64,000 nucleotides of DNA from the NCBI GenBank assembly GCA_039208375.1, contig JBCCRC010000002.1, positions 47,727 to 111,726 on the forward strand. Reading direction: 5' to 3'. Every line of letters begins with the position of its first letter. Within the stretch, counting starts at the first letter, position 1. This stretch comes from JANQPC01 sp039208375 (lineage in GTDB: Bacteria > Pseudomonadota > Alphaproteobacteria > Rhodobacterales > Rhodobacteraceae). The position numbers and the translations under genes were made by a program. The notes beneath the pieces were generated by a model. It was not told where the DNA came from, searched no databases, and was given only the letters and a program-made list of their open reading frames with translations. Positions 34,762-43,723 of the stretch are shown here, piece by piece.

Positions 34762-36237
34762 ATGCAGATGATCCCCACGGCCATGCCGGGCACCGACGCC
34801 ACGGCCCCTCAATCGCCCCAATCCACTACAACGTCGCCTACGGGGGCAGGGGCAAGTACGATTTTCCCCGAACTATTGAAGCAGACGGCCGCGCCAGTGC
34901 CGCAGAAGACCCTGATGCCTGGCGCACCTGCGGGCTCAAAGGGCGGTGAGATGGCCGAACATGGGAGTGCCGCAGAGGGTACGGACCTGTTGGTGGCCAT
35001 TGACACCTTGTTGAACGACTTGTCTCAACTGGCGCTTGAGGCGCAGGGCGCCTTTCAATCTGCTACCAGCCTTGGTGCCAAAGCCGATGTCATGAGCGGC
35101 TTCATCTCCGAATTTCAAACCCAACTGGCCGCGTTTCAATCAAAATCGCTAAGCGTGCCCGCGTCGTTAACCACGATGATCACTACGGAACTGACGCAAA
35201 GCACTACGCTTCAGTTTGGGCTTGGCACGGCCAATTTGGCTGGCCCGATGCAGGCCTTTGAAAACGCGATGGGCGTCCTGCGATCCGCCTTGCCCGTGGC
35301 GGCTCAGGCGGGGGCCGCGCCCGTTTCTTCCGTTTCGCAGGCGGCGGGGCCTGTCCCGGGTGCAGACGCGCCCGCGCCACCTGTACTCGCAGCCTCTGCC
35401 GCTGGCGCTCCAACACCAGATACGGCAGCTGTAACACCGAACCAGATCGGGGCAACGCCTGTGCCGCAAGCATCCGTCCAAGGCGCGGTTCCAGCGGCTG
35501 CGGTAACAGCGCCGGCAGATCCCGCCGCTCCCGCAGAGCCGTTGCCCCAGATTACCCCGGCATCTGAACCGCGGGCGAATGCTCAGGGGGAGGAGTTGCC
35601 ACTCGCTGCTCCGCGCGAAGCGCCGAAGGCGGCCCTCGCCAATCTTACCTTCACGTCCGAAGCCCCGAAACCAGTGGGCCAGGCTCCGGCCATGGTGCAG
35701 GCGATCACGCCGATGGCGCAGCCATCGGCCGCGACCGATGCCGCCGCGGCGCTGAGCCCCGAGGCGCCCGCCGCGGTCGCGTCGCGCGCAAGCGCCGATC
35801 TTGCGCCGGCATTCTCTTTTGCCCGCAACATTGCCGCACAGGTGCGCGGCACGGTGTTTGAAGAGGGCAAGACCCGTGTGGAACTCACTCCGCGCGGATT
35901 GGGGGACATCGAAGTGGAAGTGGCCCGTGACGATTCTGGCAAACTGCGAGTCGTCTTGCGCGCGGAAAACGCCGCGGTCCTCACCGCCTTCCGAAATGAC
36001 CGCGATATGATCCTTGGGATGCTCCGCGATGGTGGTGTGGCCGTGGAAGATGGGGAAGTGGCCTTTGAAAGCTTTGGCGGCCACGCCTCCTATGAAGATC
36101 GCGGTGCGCCGCGCAGCAGAGATGAGATTGAGAGCGTCGGCGCTAGCCCATTGGTCTCCGAAGAAGCTCTGATGCCTATCCGTCCCGCGGCGGCGCACGC
36201 GACGTCCCCCTCCGGCGCACTCGACATTACGACCTGA
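34762..36237 (+). CDS. fliK: Flagellar hook-length control protein FliK
   Basis: 491 residues. The first 340 are Ala/Pro/Thr-rich and low-complexity, the flexible molecular-ruler part. The C-terminal Flg_hook domain (about 350-435) has VRGTVFEEGKTRVELTPRGL and GDIEVEVARDDSGKLRVVL, which contacts FlhB to end hook export. Operon with the sigma gene and flgD. Confidence 0.92.
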   Translation: MQMIPTAMPGTDATAPQSPQSTTTSPTGAGASTIFPELLKQTAAPVPQKTLMPGAPAGSKGGEMAEHGSAAEGTDLLVAIDTLLNDLSQLALEAQGAFQSATSLGAKADVMSGFISEFQTQLAAFQSKSLSVPASLTTMITTELTQSTTLQFGLGTANLAGPMQAFENAMGVLRSALPVAAQAGAAPVSSVSQAAGPVPGADAPAPPVLAASAAGAPTPDTAAVTPNQIGATPVPQASVQGAVPAAAVTAPADPAAPAEPLPQITPASEPRANAQGEELPLAAPREAPKAALANLTFTSEAPKPVGQAPAMVQAITPMAQPSAATDAAAALSPEAPAAVASRASADLAPAFSFARNIAAQVRGTVFEEGKTRVELTPRGLGDIEVEVARDDSGKLRVVLRAENAAVLTAFRNDRDMILGMLRDGGVAVEDGEVAFESFGGHASYEDRGAPRSRDEIESVGASPLVSEEALMPIRPAAAHATSPSGALDITT

Positions 36238-36264
36238 CGGACTGAACGCAGAAAAGGTGACTTT

Positions 36265-36933
36265 ATGACTGATGCAATTTCATCCGTTCCCGCAGCGCCC
36301 ATCGCAGAAGCCAGAGAGCAGGATGCGTCGGCGCTCACCCGTTTGGCGGGTGATTTCAACAGCTTCCTTCAGCTTCTTACTGCTCAGGTTTCAAACCAGG
36401 ATCCACTGGCGCCGATGGATAGCTCGACGTTCGTGACCCAGCTGGCCCAACTCAGTCAGGTGGAACAGACGGTTGCGGTGAATACCAACCTGGAAGGAAT
36501 CTCAGGCCAGATCGCGGCGGCGAATAACCTTACCGATGTGGATCTGATCGGGCGCGATGTCACCGTTGTGGGCGAAAGCTTCCGCAATACGAACGGACCC
36601 TTGGGATATGAGCTTGCCGCCGAGGCTGCCTCGGTTACCGCACTTATCAGAACTGCAGACGGCGATCTCGTGCGCACGATGGGGGGCCTGCCGGGCGCGC
36701 CCGGCGCGCGCCAGGAGGTGCTGTGGGACGGATTGGATGATACCGGCGCGGAAGTCTTGAACGAGAATCTGGTGTTTGAACTTGAAGCCTTCGATGAAGA
36801 GGGCGAGCCTGTGCCCTTCATCGGTTATGTGAGTGCGAGCGTGGAAAGCGTGCTCCTAGACGGGGAAACGTCGCAACTGGTTCTCAGCACTGGCGAAACC
36901 ATTTCGTCGAGTAGCGTTCTGGCCGTTCAGTAG
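36265..36933 (+). CDS. flgD: Flagellar hook scaffold protein FlgD
   Basis: 222 residues with the N-terminal FlgD export and hook-cap motif (FNSFLQLLTAQVSNQDPLAP, then MDSSTFVTQLAQLSQVEQTV) and a C-terminal Tudor/FnIII-like beta domain (EVLWDGLDDTGAEV). It caps the growing hook. It follows fliK by 27 bp; convergent with the gene at 36944. Confidence 0.97.
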   Translation: MTDAISSVPAAPIAEAREQDASALTRLAGDFNSFLQLLTAQVSNQDPLAPMDSSTFVTQLAQLSQVEQTVAVNTNLEGISGQIAAANNLTDVDLIGRDVTVVGESFRNTNGPLGYELAAEAASVTALIRTADGDLVRTMGGLPGAPGARQEVLWDGLDDTGAEVLNENLVFELEAFDEEGEPVPFIGYVSASVESVLLDGETSQLVLSTGETISSSSVLAVQ

Positions 36934-36943
36934 GATTGAGCGG

Positions 36944-37369
36944 CTAGCGGCGCGGCACATTGCGCCGGCCCAGTAACGCCACATCGATTTCCTGAAGCGT
37001 CGGCACCTCGGCAATCACGAGTTTTTCCAACCGCTTGCGCAGCACCTCCAGGTCCACATCCGCTGTCACGTAGTTCGGGCGCACATCGCGAACGCCCGTC
37101 AGAACCATGTCGCGCAGCCACACGAGGTTACGCGCCTCGCGAAAGCGCTCAGCCTCCGACTCGTCGGCGAAGTGGAACATGATCTTGGTGACAAGGTATT
37201 GGGTATGCCTCGGCGTATCGACGGCAAAGGTAATTGCGCCGATATCAACGGTGGTGGCGGTTTCAGCTGGAAGCTTGGTGTCATTTTCCGCCGCGGCCGC
37301 GGCCACGTTGGTCTTTACAGACAGCGCAAGGGCGATCAAAAAAACCGAAACGAAATTGCGACACCGCAT
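36944..37369 (-). CDS. Exported hypothetical, possibly a second FliL-like protein
   Basis: 141 residues with a signal peptide or anchor (1-25, ending VAAAAA). The mature part (YLVTKIMFHFADESEAERF; LRKRLEKLVIAEVPTLQEID) has the strand-helix order of the periplasmic FliL domain, but no clear family signature. Terminal gene of the flgF-flgG-flgA-flgH transcript, 65 bp beyond flgH. The FliL link is inference only. Confidence 0.5.
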   Translation of the reverse strand: MRCRNFVSVFLIALALSVKTNVAAAAAENDTKLPAETATTVDIGAITFAVDTPRHTQYLVTKIMFHFADESEAERFREARNLVWLRDMVLTGVRDVRPNYVTADVDLEVLRKRLEKLVIAEVPTLQEIDVALLGRRNVPRR

Positions 37370-37434
37370 GACCGACCTGCCGGACCCGAACCAATCTGGT
37401 TCGGATCGCAGGTAAATCAGCCGTAAATGTCTCC

Positions 37435-38199
37435 CTAGTAAGGCAGAATGATGTCGAGCGCCCCTTCACCCAGGCTTGTCCGGGTCTGGCGAGAGATCTG
37501 GCCGCGTCCAGCGTAGGTGATCCGCGCCTCTGCAATCTTGTCGTAGGCGATCACATTGTTGCGCTGAATGTCTTGCGGCCGGATGATGCCCGCTACCCGA
37601 AGCTCGCGAAGCTCGGAGTTCACTTTCACCTCCTGGCGCCCGGCGATGACCATGTTGCCGTTGGGTAAGGTCTGAACAACCAGCGCGGCGACCTTGAGGT
37701 TGATCGTCTCGGCGCGATCGATCGAGCCCGATCCGCTCGCGGCCTTGGAGGCATCGAGATCAACGATATGGCCGGTGGGCAGATCTTCGGGGCCAATGCC
37801 GGGCAGGACCTTGTCGATCTTCGTGCCGTACCCAAAGAAGGTGGGGAAGCCCATGCTGCTCGAGCCGTCGCGGCTGCGTGCGGTGGCGTTTGAAAGCTGC
37901 GCCTCGTCATCAATGTTGATGTCGATGGTCAAGATATCTCCGATCTGGCTGGCTCGCTGATCGGCAAAGAAATTTGTGGCCCCTGGTTGCCAGAGCGAGG
38001 CGGCCTCAGCCCGGGCGAACACGGGTTCGGCTTGGGGCGGCGGCATCGGAACCGATACGCGCGACGCCTCCGGCATTGTTTGGCCGTTCATCTGGATGTT
38101 CGATATACGGGGATTGTAATCCCCAAATGCCCCGCCGCAACCGCTGACAACGGCGGCCAGTGCAAGGCTGGCGGGAAGACGTGAGTAGACTGATTTCAT
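37435..38199 (-). CDS. flgH: Flagellar L-ring protein FlgH
   Basis: 254 residues. Lipoprotein signal with lipobox around Cys21 (VVSGCG) and the FlgH core (LWQPGATNFFADQRASQIGD; ILTIDINIDDEAQLSNAT; then VIAGRQEVKVNSELRELRV). It forms the outer-membrane bushing. Its start overlaps the flgA stop (ATGA). Confidence 0.97.
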   Translation of the reverse strand: MKSVYSRLPASLALAAVVSGCGGAFGDYNPRISNIQMNGQTMPEASRVSVPMPPPQAEPVFARAEAASLWQPGATNFFADQRASQIGDILTIDINIDDEAQLSNATARSRDGSSSMGFPTFFGYGTKIDKVLPGIGPEDLPTGHIVDLDASKAASGSGSIDRAETINLKVAALVVQTLPNGNMVIAGRQEVKVNSELRELRVAGIIRPQDIQRNNVIAYDKIAEARITYAGRGQISRQTRTSLGEGALDIILPY

Positions 38200-38852
38200 T
38201 GAAAGACCTCGACAATACCATCTGCGGTCGCAATCCCGATGACGGACTGATTGCTGGATAGGTTTACGACTTTGACGTCATCTCCAAGCGCAGCATCCGA
38301 CAGCGCGCGCCCCGTTGCGCTAAGGTTCAGGCCCCCGTCATTGAAGACGATCCGGATATGCTCTCCGCGCTCCACAAGCCGTGGCGACATGACGGACTGT
38401 GCCATCACGGGGCGCCCAGTGTTCAAAAGGCGCCGTACCTCCATGCCCACGAGCGTTTCGGTATCCGTCACGGCAAAACTGTTGATGCGTTGAGCGGGGA
38501 TCTCGATTGCGGACAGGTCGCTGTCCTCGATGATCTCGCCCGGCTGAATCTGACGGGTCGGCACAGGCACTTGCAATATCACCATCGCAAAACCCGATAC
38601 CCGGCTGACGCTGCCATCTTCGCGGAACGCGTCAGCCACGAACTGGCCGGAGCTGGGATCGGCCCAGAAGGCCCGCAGCGCCACTGCGTCGCTCAGGGTG
38701 GGGCTATACGTGATGCGCAGCGTTGCGTTGTCGGGAATCGCCCCGTTCCATTCTGCCTGGAACTGCTCTTCCACGAGAGTTTCGATATCGGTGGCGAGCG
38801 CGCTTTGAGCGCTCGTAAGCACGATGGCCATGGCGAAGGCACGCATCATCAC
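38196..38852 (-). CDS. flgA: P-ring assembly chaperone FlgA
   Basis: 218 residues with a signal peptide (ending QSALA) and a C-terminal SAF domain (RQIQPGEIIEDSDLSAIEIP; LLNTGRPVMAQSVMSPRLVE). Periplasmic chaperone for FlgI. GTG 38852 overlaps the flgG stop (TAGTG), with two ATG codons directly after it; any of the three may start. Confidence 0.93.
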   Translation of the reverse strand: MMMRAFAMAIVLTSAQSALATDIETLVEEQFQAEWNGAIPDNATLRITYSPTLSDAVALRAFWADPSSGQFVADAFREDGSVSRVSGFAMVILQVPVPTRQIQPGEIIEDSDLSAIEIPAQRINSFAVTDTETLVGMEVRRLLNTGRPVMAQSVMSPRLVERGEHIRIVFNDGGLNLSATGRALSDAALGDDVKVVNLSSNQSVIGIATADGIVEVFQ

Positions 38853-39637
38853 TAGCGCACCCGGTTCGCGGTCGACATCATCTGGTCAGCCGTCTCGATG
38901 GTTTTGGAATTCATCTCATAGGCGCGCTGGGCCGAAATCAGATCAGTGATTTGCTGGATGATGTTAACGTTTGAGTTCTCCAGATACCCCTGCCGCACAA
39001 TCCCAAAGCCCGGGTCGCCGGGATTGGCGTTGGTGGCATCACCGGATGCGGCTGTGCCTTCGAGAAGGTTGTTCCCCATCGGCCGCAGGCCGCCATCGTT
39101 GATAAAGGTGGCGAGCGAGAGCTGGCCAAGTTCAACCGGGTTTGGATCGGCCTCGACATAGGCCATTATCACCCCTTGCTCGTTGATCTCGATGCTCTTG
39201 GTGTTCTGCGGGACAACCACGCCGGGATCGACCTCGTAGCCCTGCATCGTCACCAGTTGGCCTTCGGCGGAAAGCTGAAAGGCGCCGTCACGGGTATAGG
39301 CGCGGCCCCCATCGGGCAGGTTCACCACGAAGTATCCCTGGCCATCGATAGCCACATCGAGGCTGTTCTCGGTGGCCAGAAAGCCGCCCTGGGTATTCAG
39401 CCTCACGGTGCCGGCGGTCTGTACGCCAAGGCCGATGTCGATGCCCGTGGGGGCGATGGTGCCCTGGTCTGACGTGAGCGCCCCTTCGCGCGAGACGTTT
39501 TCGTAGATCAGGTCCTGAAATGCGGCCCGGGCCGATTTGAAGCCCGTGGTGTTGGCGTTCGCGATGTTGTTGGAAATCACGTCCACATTGTTTTGCTGGG
39601 CCAGCATGCCCGTCGCAGCGATACTCAACGCTTTCAT
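38852..39637 (-). CDS. flgG: Distal rod protein FlgG
   Basis: 261 residues, the standard length. N-terminal LAQQNNVDVISNNIANANTT and C-terminal TDLISAQRAYEMNSKTIETA with SLDVAIDGQGYFVVNLPDGG are unambiguous. It builds the distal rod. It follows flgF by 18 bp. Confidence 0.98.
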   Translation of the reverse strand: MKALSIAATGMLAQQNNVDVISNNIANANTTGFKSARAAFQDLIYENVSREGALTSDQGTIAPTGIDIGLGVQTAGTVRLNTQGGFLATENSLDVAIDGQGYFVVNLPDGGRAYTRDGAFQLSAEGQLVTMQGYEVDPGVVVPQNTKSIEINEQGVIMAYVEADPNPVELGQLSLATFINDGGLRPMGNNLLEGTAASGDATNANPGDPGFGIVRQGYLENSNVNIIQQITDLISAQRAYEMNSKTIETADQMMSTANRVR

Positions 39638-39655
39638 GTCTGTATCCTTTCCTGC

Positions 39656-40390
39656 CTATCCCATGCGCCCGATCCGGCGCAGGGCGTCACGGATCAGCTT
39701 GTCTTCGTTATCGATGAGCTTGGTGGCTCGCTCGTAAGATTTCTGCACTTCCATCAGGCGCGTCACTTCGGCAACCGGGTGCACATTGGAGCCTTCGATG
39801 GATCCCTGAACCATCTCGGTGGATTGGGCGGGCTGGGTATCGTCGGGCGCGCCCTCGGGCGGGGCAAACATGCCCGCGCCGAGCCGCTCGTAAGACTGAA
39901 TCGAGGGCACGTCGAACATGCCAATCTGCCCGAGCTCGCCCTCTTCGGAAGAGATCGTGCCTTCAGGTGAGATCTGAAGATCGGCAATGCCGGGAGGCAG
40001 GGTGATCGTACCGCCGCCGCTATCCAACACTTCGGCACCCGATTGGGTTTGCAGCACACCTTCCGGGCTCAGCGAAAGCTGCCCGTCACGCCCGTAGGCG
40101 ATCTGGCCTTCAGGTGTGCGGTAAGACAGCCAGCCATCGCCGTTGAGCGCGATATCGAGCGGGTTGCCGGTTTGCACGAAAGCGCCTTGGCGCGTGTCGA
40201 CGTAGGAACCAGCATCGATCACGAACTCGGTGTCGTCGCCGCTGGGATCCGCCAGCAGGTAGGCCTCGAACGCCACGCGTTCACCCTTAAAGCCCGCGGT
40301 ATTGGCGTTGGCGATATTGTTCGCCGTGACCTCAAGATCTCGCCGGGCCGCTGCTGCAAGCGATAGGGAAATATACGAGTTCGTCTCCAA
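39656..40390 (-). CDS. flgF: Proximal rod protein FlgF
   Basis: 244 residues from TTG 40390, which opens the conserved N-terminus (LETNSYISLSLAAAARRDLE; TANNIANANTAGFKGERVAF); the C-terminus ends in VTRLMEVQKSYERATKL. The frame continues upstream to 40729, but that part is read from another gene and covers the promoter elements, so it is not included. First gene of flgF-flgG-flgA-flgH-(36944). Confidence 0.93.
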   Translation of the reverse strand: METNSYISLSLAAAARRDLEVTANNIANANTAGFKGERVAFEAYLLADPSGDDTEFVIDAGSYVDTRQGAFVQTGNPLDIALNGDGWLSYRTPEGQIAYGRDGQLSLSPEGVLQTQSGAEVLDSGGGTITLPPGIADLQISPEGTISSEEGELGQIGMFDVPSIQSYERLGAGMFAPPEGAPDDTQPAQSTEMVQGSIEGSNVHPVAEVTRLMEVQKSYERATKLIDNEDKLIRDALRRIGRMG

Positions 40391-40413
40391 GACATCCGTC
40401 CGTCTGCATGATT

Positions 40414-40457
40414 CAAGAATAGATATTGCACTTTCAAAGAATAAATGCAAGTATAAA
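40414..40457. promoter_or_regulatory. flgF/40464 divergent region: CAAG[A/G]ATAAA-type elements
   Basis: CAAGAATAGA (40414-40423), AAAGAATAAA (40436-40445) and CAAGTATAAA (40448-40457), each one base off consensus. The last two start 12 bp apart, as in the fliL/fliF region. The final copy ends 6 bp before ATG 40464, raising the possibility of a leaderless message there. Confidence 0.5.
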
Positions 40458-40463
40458 TTCGAC

Positions 40464-42299
40464 ATGTACATGAATAGAAAAAACTTGCAGGCCTTTTCCT
40501 TTGTGGCTGGTCTCGCACTCGGGCCAGCAATCGCGGCCGATCCGCCACCTGACGAGGCAGCGGAGGATGCGGTTGCGGAGCGTGTTCTTGGGGAAAGCCG
40601 TCCTTTGAGCACCGCGCCCGCCTTCTCTACCGCGGCACGCACGATGCTCTCCGCATTGGCGGAGAATGAGCCCGAGCCGCGGACGCCAAACGATCCTGCC
40701 CGAGCGCTCCAACACCTTGAACTCGCCAAGCGCTATTTTCGAGATGGCTTGATCCTCGAAGCTCTATCATTTGCCGAAGGCATTCCCGCGGGCGCGCTGC
40801 CACCCGAACGGGCGCAACAGCAGCGCACCCTTATTGCCCAGGCAACGGTGCTTGATCCGCGGCCGGGCGCAGCGCCGCAGGTGCCCAGTGCCGCCTTCGA
40901 GGCCGCGGCGCAAAGAGAGGTGTTTCAGGCGCTGGCACAGGCGCGCGCGGGGCAGGCCGGGCAGGCTGCGGCAACGCTGTCGGCCAATGTCGGCGATCTA
41001 ACCGCCTTGCCCGAGCCAATTCAGGTGCGCGCACTGCCATACCTGCTGCTCGCGGCGATCGATGCGAATGACTGGCAGACGAGCCGCGCGCTCGTCGAGG
41101 CCTTCCAAGGCCATCCCGGGCTCGCGAATTCCGCCGCGTTTTCTTATCTGCTTGGGCATACCGCCCTTCAATACGGCGAGAAACTGCGCGCCTTCGACCA
41201 TTTCGCTGCCGCATCGGGCAGTGTCGATAAGTGGGGCCACCGGGCCCGCCTGCAGATGGTTGATCTTGCGGTAGCGCACGGTGGGATCACGGCTGATGAG
41301 CAGGAGCATATGCTCATGCGTATCTACGGGGCGTGGCGGCGCGGGCCTGAGGCGAGCGGCACGCTTCTCCGCATCGAAAAGGTGCAACTGCGAGCAGGCG
41401 ATCGGCTTGGGGCGCTCCAAACGCTCTCTACGCTGATGATGAATCATGCCGGCTCGCCCGAGGCGCAGGGTGCGCAAACCCGCGCCAGTGCGATCCTGGC
41501 CGACTCGTATGAAGCGCTTCTTCGTGACGGGGCCGATTTGAATAGTGTCATTGAGACCCATGCGCGGATTGCCAGGGACTATCGTTTCTTCCGGGGGTTC
41601 GATGTGCTGGCTGAGAGGTTTGGTAATTATCTCCTGTCGGTTGGTATCACCGGGCTTGCCTCGCAGGAATTTCGGCTGACCGGCGAATACCTTGCCGCCG
41701 CAGAAAGCCTCGGCCTGTTTAAAACGCCGGACGAGCGGTTCGATATCCTGCGCCTGAAAGAAGCGGAAGCGCTCTTGGCGGGGGGGCAGTTGGAGCGGGC
41801 CAAAGCGCTGCTGGTGCAGCCGCTTCGGGTTGACGAACCGCGCTCGGCGGCACGATTGGCTTCTCTGCGCGCCGACTACTTCGGGCGCACGGGCGAGGCG
41901 CTGCAAGAAAGCGCAGATGCGCTTGAGGCCACCCCAAGTGGCTATATCCGTGAATTGGCGGAACAGTATTTTGCGGCCGAAGAGTGGGAACTGGCACGGC
42001 TTGAATACCTCAAACTCGCCGGTGTTTTGGGTGATCGGCTTCCCACCCGTGATGCTGTGAACCTGTTTCTTGCCGCACAGCGTAGCGGGGACACCGCCCT
42101 GTCAAAGGTGCTTGGCGAACTGCTCGCCCAACGCGAGGATTTTGACCTTGGGGCGTTTACCGAAGAAGTCGCGCTAGATGCCCCGATTGATCCCGACATC
42201 CGAAGCGAAGCGCTTGAAGCCCTTGTCGAACGCGCAAGCCAGGTACTGACGGATGTCGATGCACTCGTCGATGTGCGCGAACAAGATCAACAAGAATAG
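40464..42299 (+). CDS. Exported TPR-like flagellar cluster protein
   Basis: 611 residues. ATG 40464 opens a signal peptide (about 1-25, ending GPAIAA). The rest is a superhelix of paired helices with TPR-like spacing (ARALQHLELAKRYFRDGLIL; GDRLGALQTLSTLMMNHAG; LRLKEAEALLAGGQLERAKA), pointing to a periplasmic scaffold or assembly protein. No catalytic motif. It lies between flgF (divergent) and flgE, so it probably helps rod, hook or ring assembly (inference). No clear ribosome binding site. Confidence 0.65.
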   Translation: MYMNRKNLQAFSFVAGLALGPAIAADPPPDEAAEDAVAERVLGESRPLSTAPAFSTAARTMLSALAENEPEPRTPNDPARALQHLELAKRYFRDGLILEALSFAEGIPAGALPPERAQQQRTLIAQATVLDPRPGAAPQVPSAAFEAAAQREVFQALAQARAGQAGQAAATLSANVGDLTALPEPIQVRALPYLLLAAIDANDWQTSRALVEAFQGHPGLANSAAFSYLLGHTALQYGEKLRAFDHFAAASGSVDKWGHRARLQMVDLAVAHGGITADEQEHMLMRIYGAWRRGPEASGTLLRIEKVQLRAGDRLGALQTLSTLMMNHAGSPEAQGAQTRASAILADSYEALLRDGADLNSVIETHARIARDYRFFRGFDVLAERFGNYLLSVGITGLASQEFRLTGEYLAAAESLGLFKTPDERFDILRLKEAEALLAGGQLERAKALLVQPLRVDEPRSAARLASLRADYFGRTGEALQESADALEATPSGYIRELAEQYFAAEEWELARLEYLKLAGVLGDRLPTRDAVNLFLAAQRSGDTALSKVLGELLAQREDFDLGAFTEEVALDAPIDPDIRSEALEALVERASQVLTDVDALVDVREQDQQE

Positions 42300-42305
42300 C
42301 CGATT

Positions 42306-42322
42306 TTAATTTTGCGTTAACC
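42306..42322 (+). promoter_or_regulatory. CtrA-type box upstream of flgE
   Basis: Perfect TTAA-N7-TTAACC (TTAATTTTGCGTTAACC), 56 bp before the flgE ATG and just after the stop of the TPR-like gene. Same form as the boxes before the sigma and flagellin genes. Confidence 0.7.
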
Positions 42323-42378
42323 ATAGGACGCAAGATCATCCATGACCACGTGTTACTCACAAGAAGGATTTTGCTGTC

Positions 42379-43689
42379 ATGTCCATCTCGAACGCCATGC
42401 AGGCAAGTGTCAGCGGACTTATGGCTAACGCAACTGCGGTTGGTGAGATTTCCGCTAATATCGCAAATGCCGGGACGGACGGGTATCGTCGCTCCTTCGC
42501 GCAGATGGTGACCACCACGGTAACCGCAACGGGCGGGCAGGCTGCGCCGGCGGGCGGTGTACGCGCCGTGCAAACCGCCGAAGTGGATACGGATGGCCAG
42601 CTTCGCACGACACAGCGTGCCACCGATATGGCCATCAGCGGCCAGGGCTTTTTCGTTGTCTCAAAAAACCCCAATGATCCGGTTCAGGCCAACTACATGC
42701 TCACCCGCGCGGGCTCCTTCCGCCCCGATGAGAATGGTAACCTCAAAAACGCAGCCGGCCTTTATTTGGCGGGGTTCCCTTATGATACGAGCGGCTCGCT
42801 CGGCGTGGTGGATCGCAACACCTTTGCCGATCTGACGACCGTCAACACCAGCAACATGACCGTTCAGGGGCAGCCCACGACCACCATGTCGCTCTCCGGC
42901 AACCTGCCGGAGCAGGCCACGGGCGTCGCCGCACCTGGGGATGCCTTCGTGAGTTCTGCGAGCTTCTATTCGCCGCTCGGCGCATCCGAGCGCCTGCAGT
43001 TTTCCTGGCAGCCGACCGTCACTGCAAACCAGTGGCAACTGACCATTAGTGACGGCACGGGGGCAGATTACGGAACCGTGGATGTGGCCTTCAACGATAG
43101 CGGTCCAAATGCCGGAGCCCCGCAAACCTACTCCGGCGCCACCTCGCTTGCCACGGCACCTGCGGGCTTTGCCTTCGATCCCGCAAGCGGCACGGCGACA
43201 TTGACGATCAATAACGGCGCCACACCGCAAACCATCGAAGTAAGCCTTGGGGCACCAGGCTCGCTTGACGGGCTTACGCAGTTCTCGGGCGATTATTCGC
43301 CCTTGGATGTTTCGAGCGATGGCAGCGCCAGCGGAACCCTCGTACGCACGGAAATCGATGACCGCGGAGACGTCTTCGGAGTGTTCGACAATGGGGGCCG
43401 CCAGGCGCTCTTCAGCATTCCTCTCGCTGTGGTGCCGAACCCTAACGGTCTGATCGCAACTGATGCCAACGCCTATTTTGTGTCGCGTGACAGTGGGGCG
43501 TTCGAGCTCGGAACCGCGAACGTGGGGTCAACCGGATCTATCACCTCAGGTGCACTTGAAGGTTCAAACGTGGAGATCGCGCAGGAGCTAACAGATCTGA
43601 TCCAGACCCAGCGCGCATACTCTTCGAACGCCAAGATCATCACAACCGTCGACGAGATGCTCGACGAAACCATGCGGATCAAGCGCTAA
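42379..43689 (+). CDS. flgE: Flagellar hook protein FlgE
   Basis: 436 residues. N-terminal MSISNAMQASVSGLMANATA and C-terminal LTDLIQTQRAYSSNAKIITT frame a variable beta-rich centre with DMAISGQGFFVVSKNPNDP. It builds the universal joint. AAGGA lies 10 bp before the ATG. A CtrA-type box at 42306 suggests its own cell-cycle-linked promoter. It leads flgE-flgK-flgL. Confidence 0.97.
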   Translation: MSISNAMQASVSGLMANATAVGEISANIANAGTDGYRRSFAQMVTTTVTATGGQAAPAGGVRAVQTAEVDTDGQLRTTQRATDMAISGQGFFVVSKNPNDPVQANYMLTRAGSFRPDENGNLKNAAGLYLAGFPYDTSGSLGVVDRNTFADLTTVNTSNMTVQGQPTTTMSLSGNLPEQATGVAAPGDAFVSSASFYSPLGASERLQFSWQPTVTANQWQLTISDGTGADYGTVDVAFNDSGPNAGAPQTYSGATSLATAPAGFAFDPASGTATLTINNGATPQTIEVSLGAPGSLDGLTQFSGDYSPLDVSSDGSASGTLVRTEIDDRGDVFGVFDNGGRQALFSIPLAVVPNPNGLIATDANAYFVSRDSGAFELGTANVGSTGSITSGALEGSNVEIAQELTDLIQTQRAYSSNAKIITTVDEMLDETMRIKR

Positions 43690-43723
43690 CGGCGCTTGAT
43701 CTGACAGAGGGAGCTGTTCCGCC

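Noticed and set aside
35167..36198. 343-codon frame antisense to fliK
   Set aside because: Shadow of the Ala/Pro-rich FliK coding strand; Arg/His-rich and without motifs.
40391..40729. Upstream extension of flgF
   Set aside because: It covers the promoter elements and the start of the divergent gene; the conserved FlgF N-terminus begins at TTG 40390.
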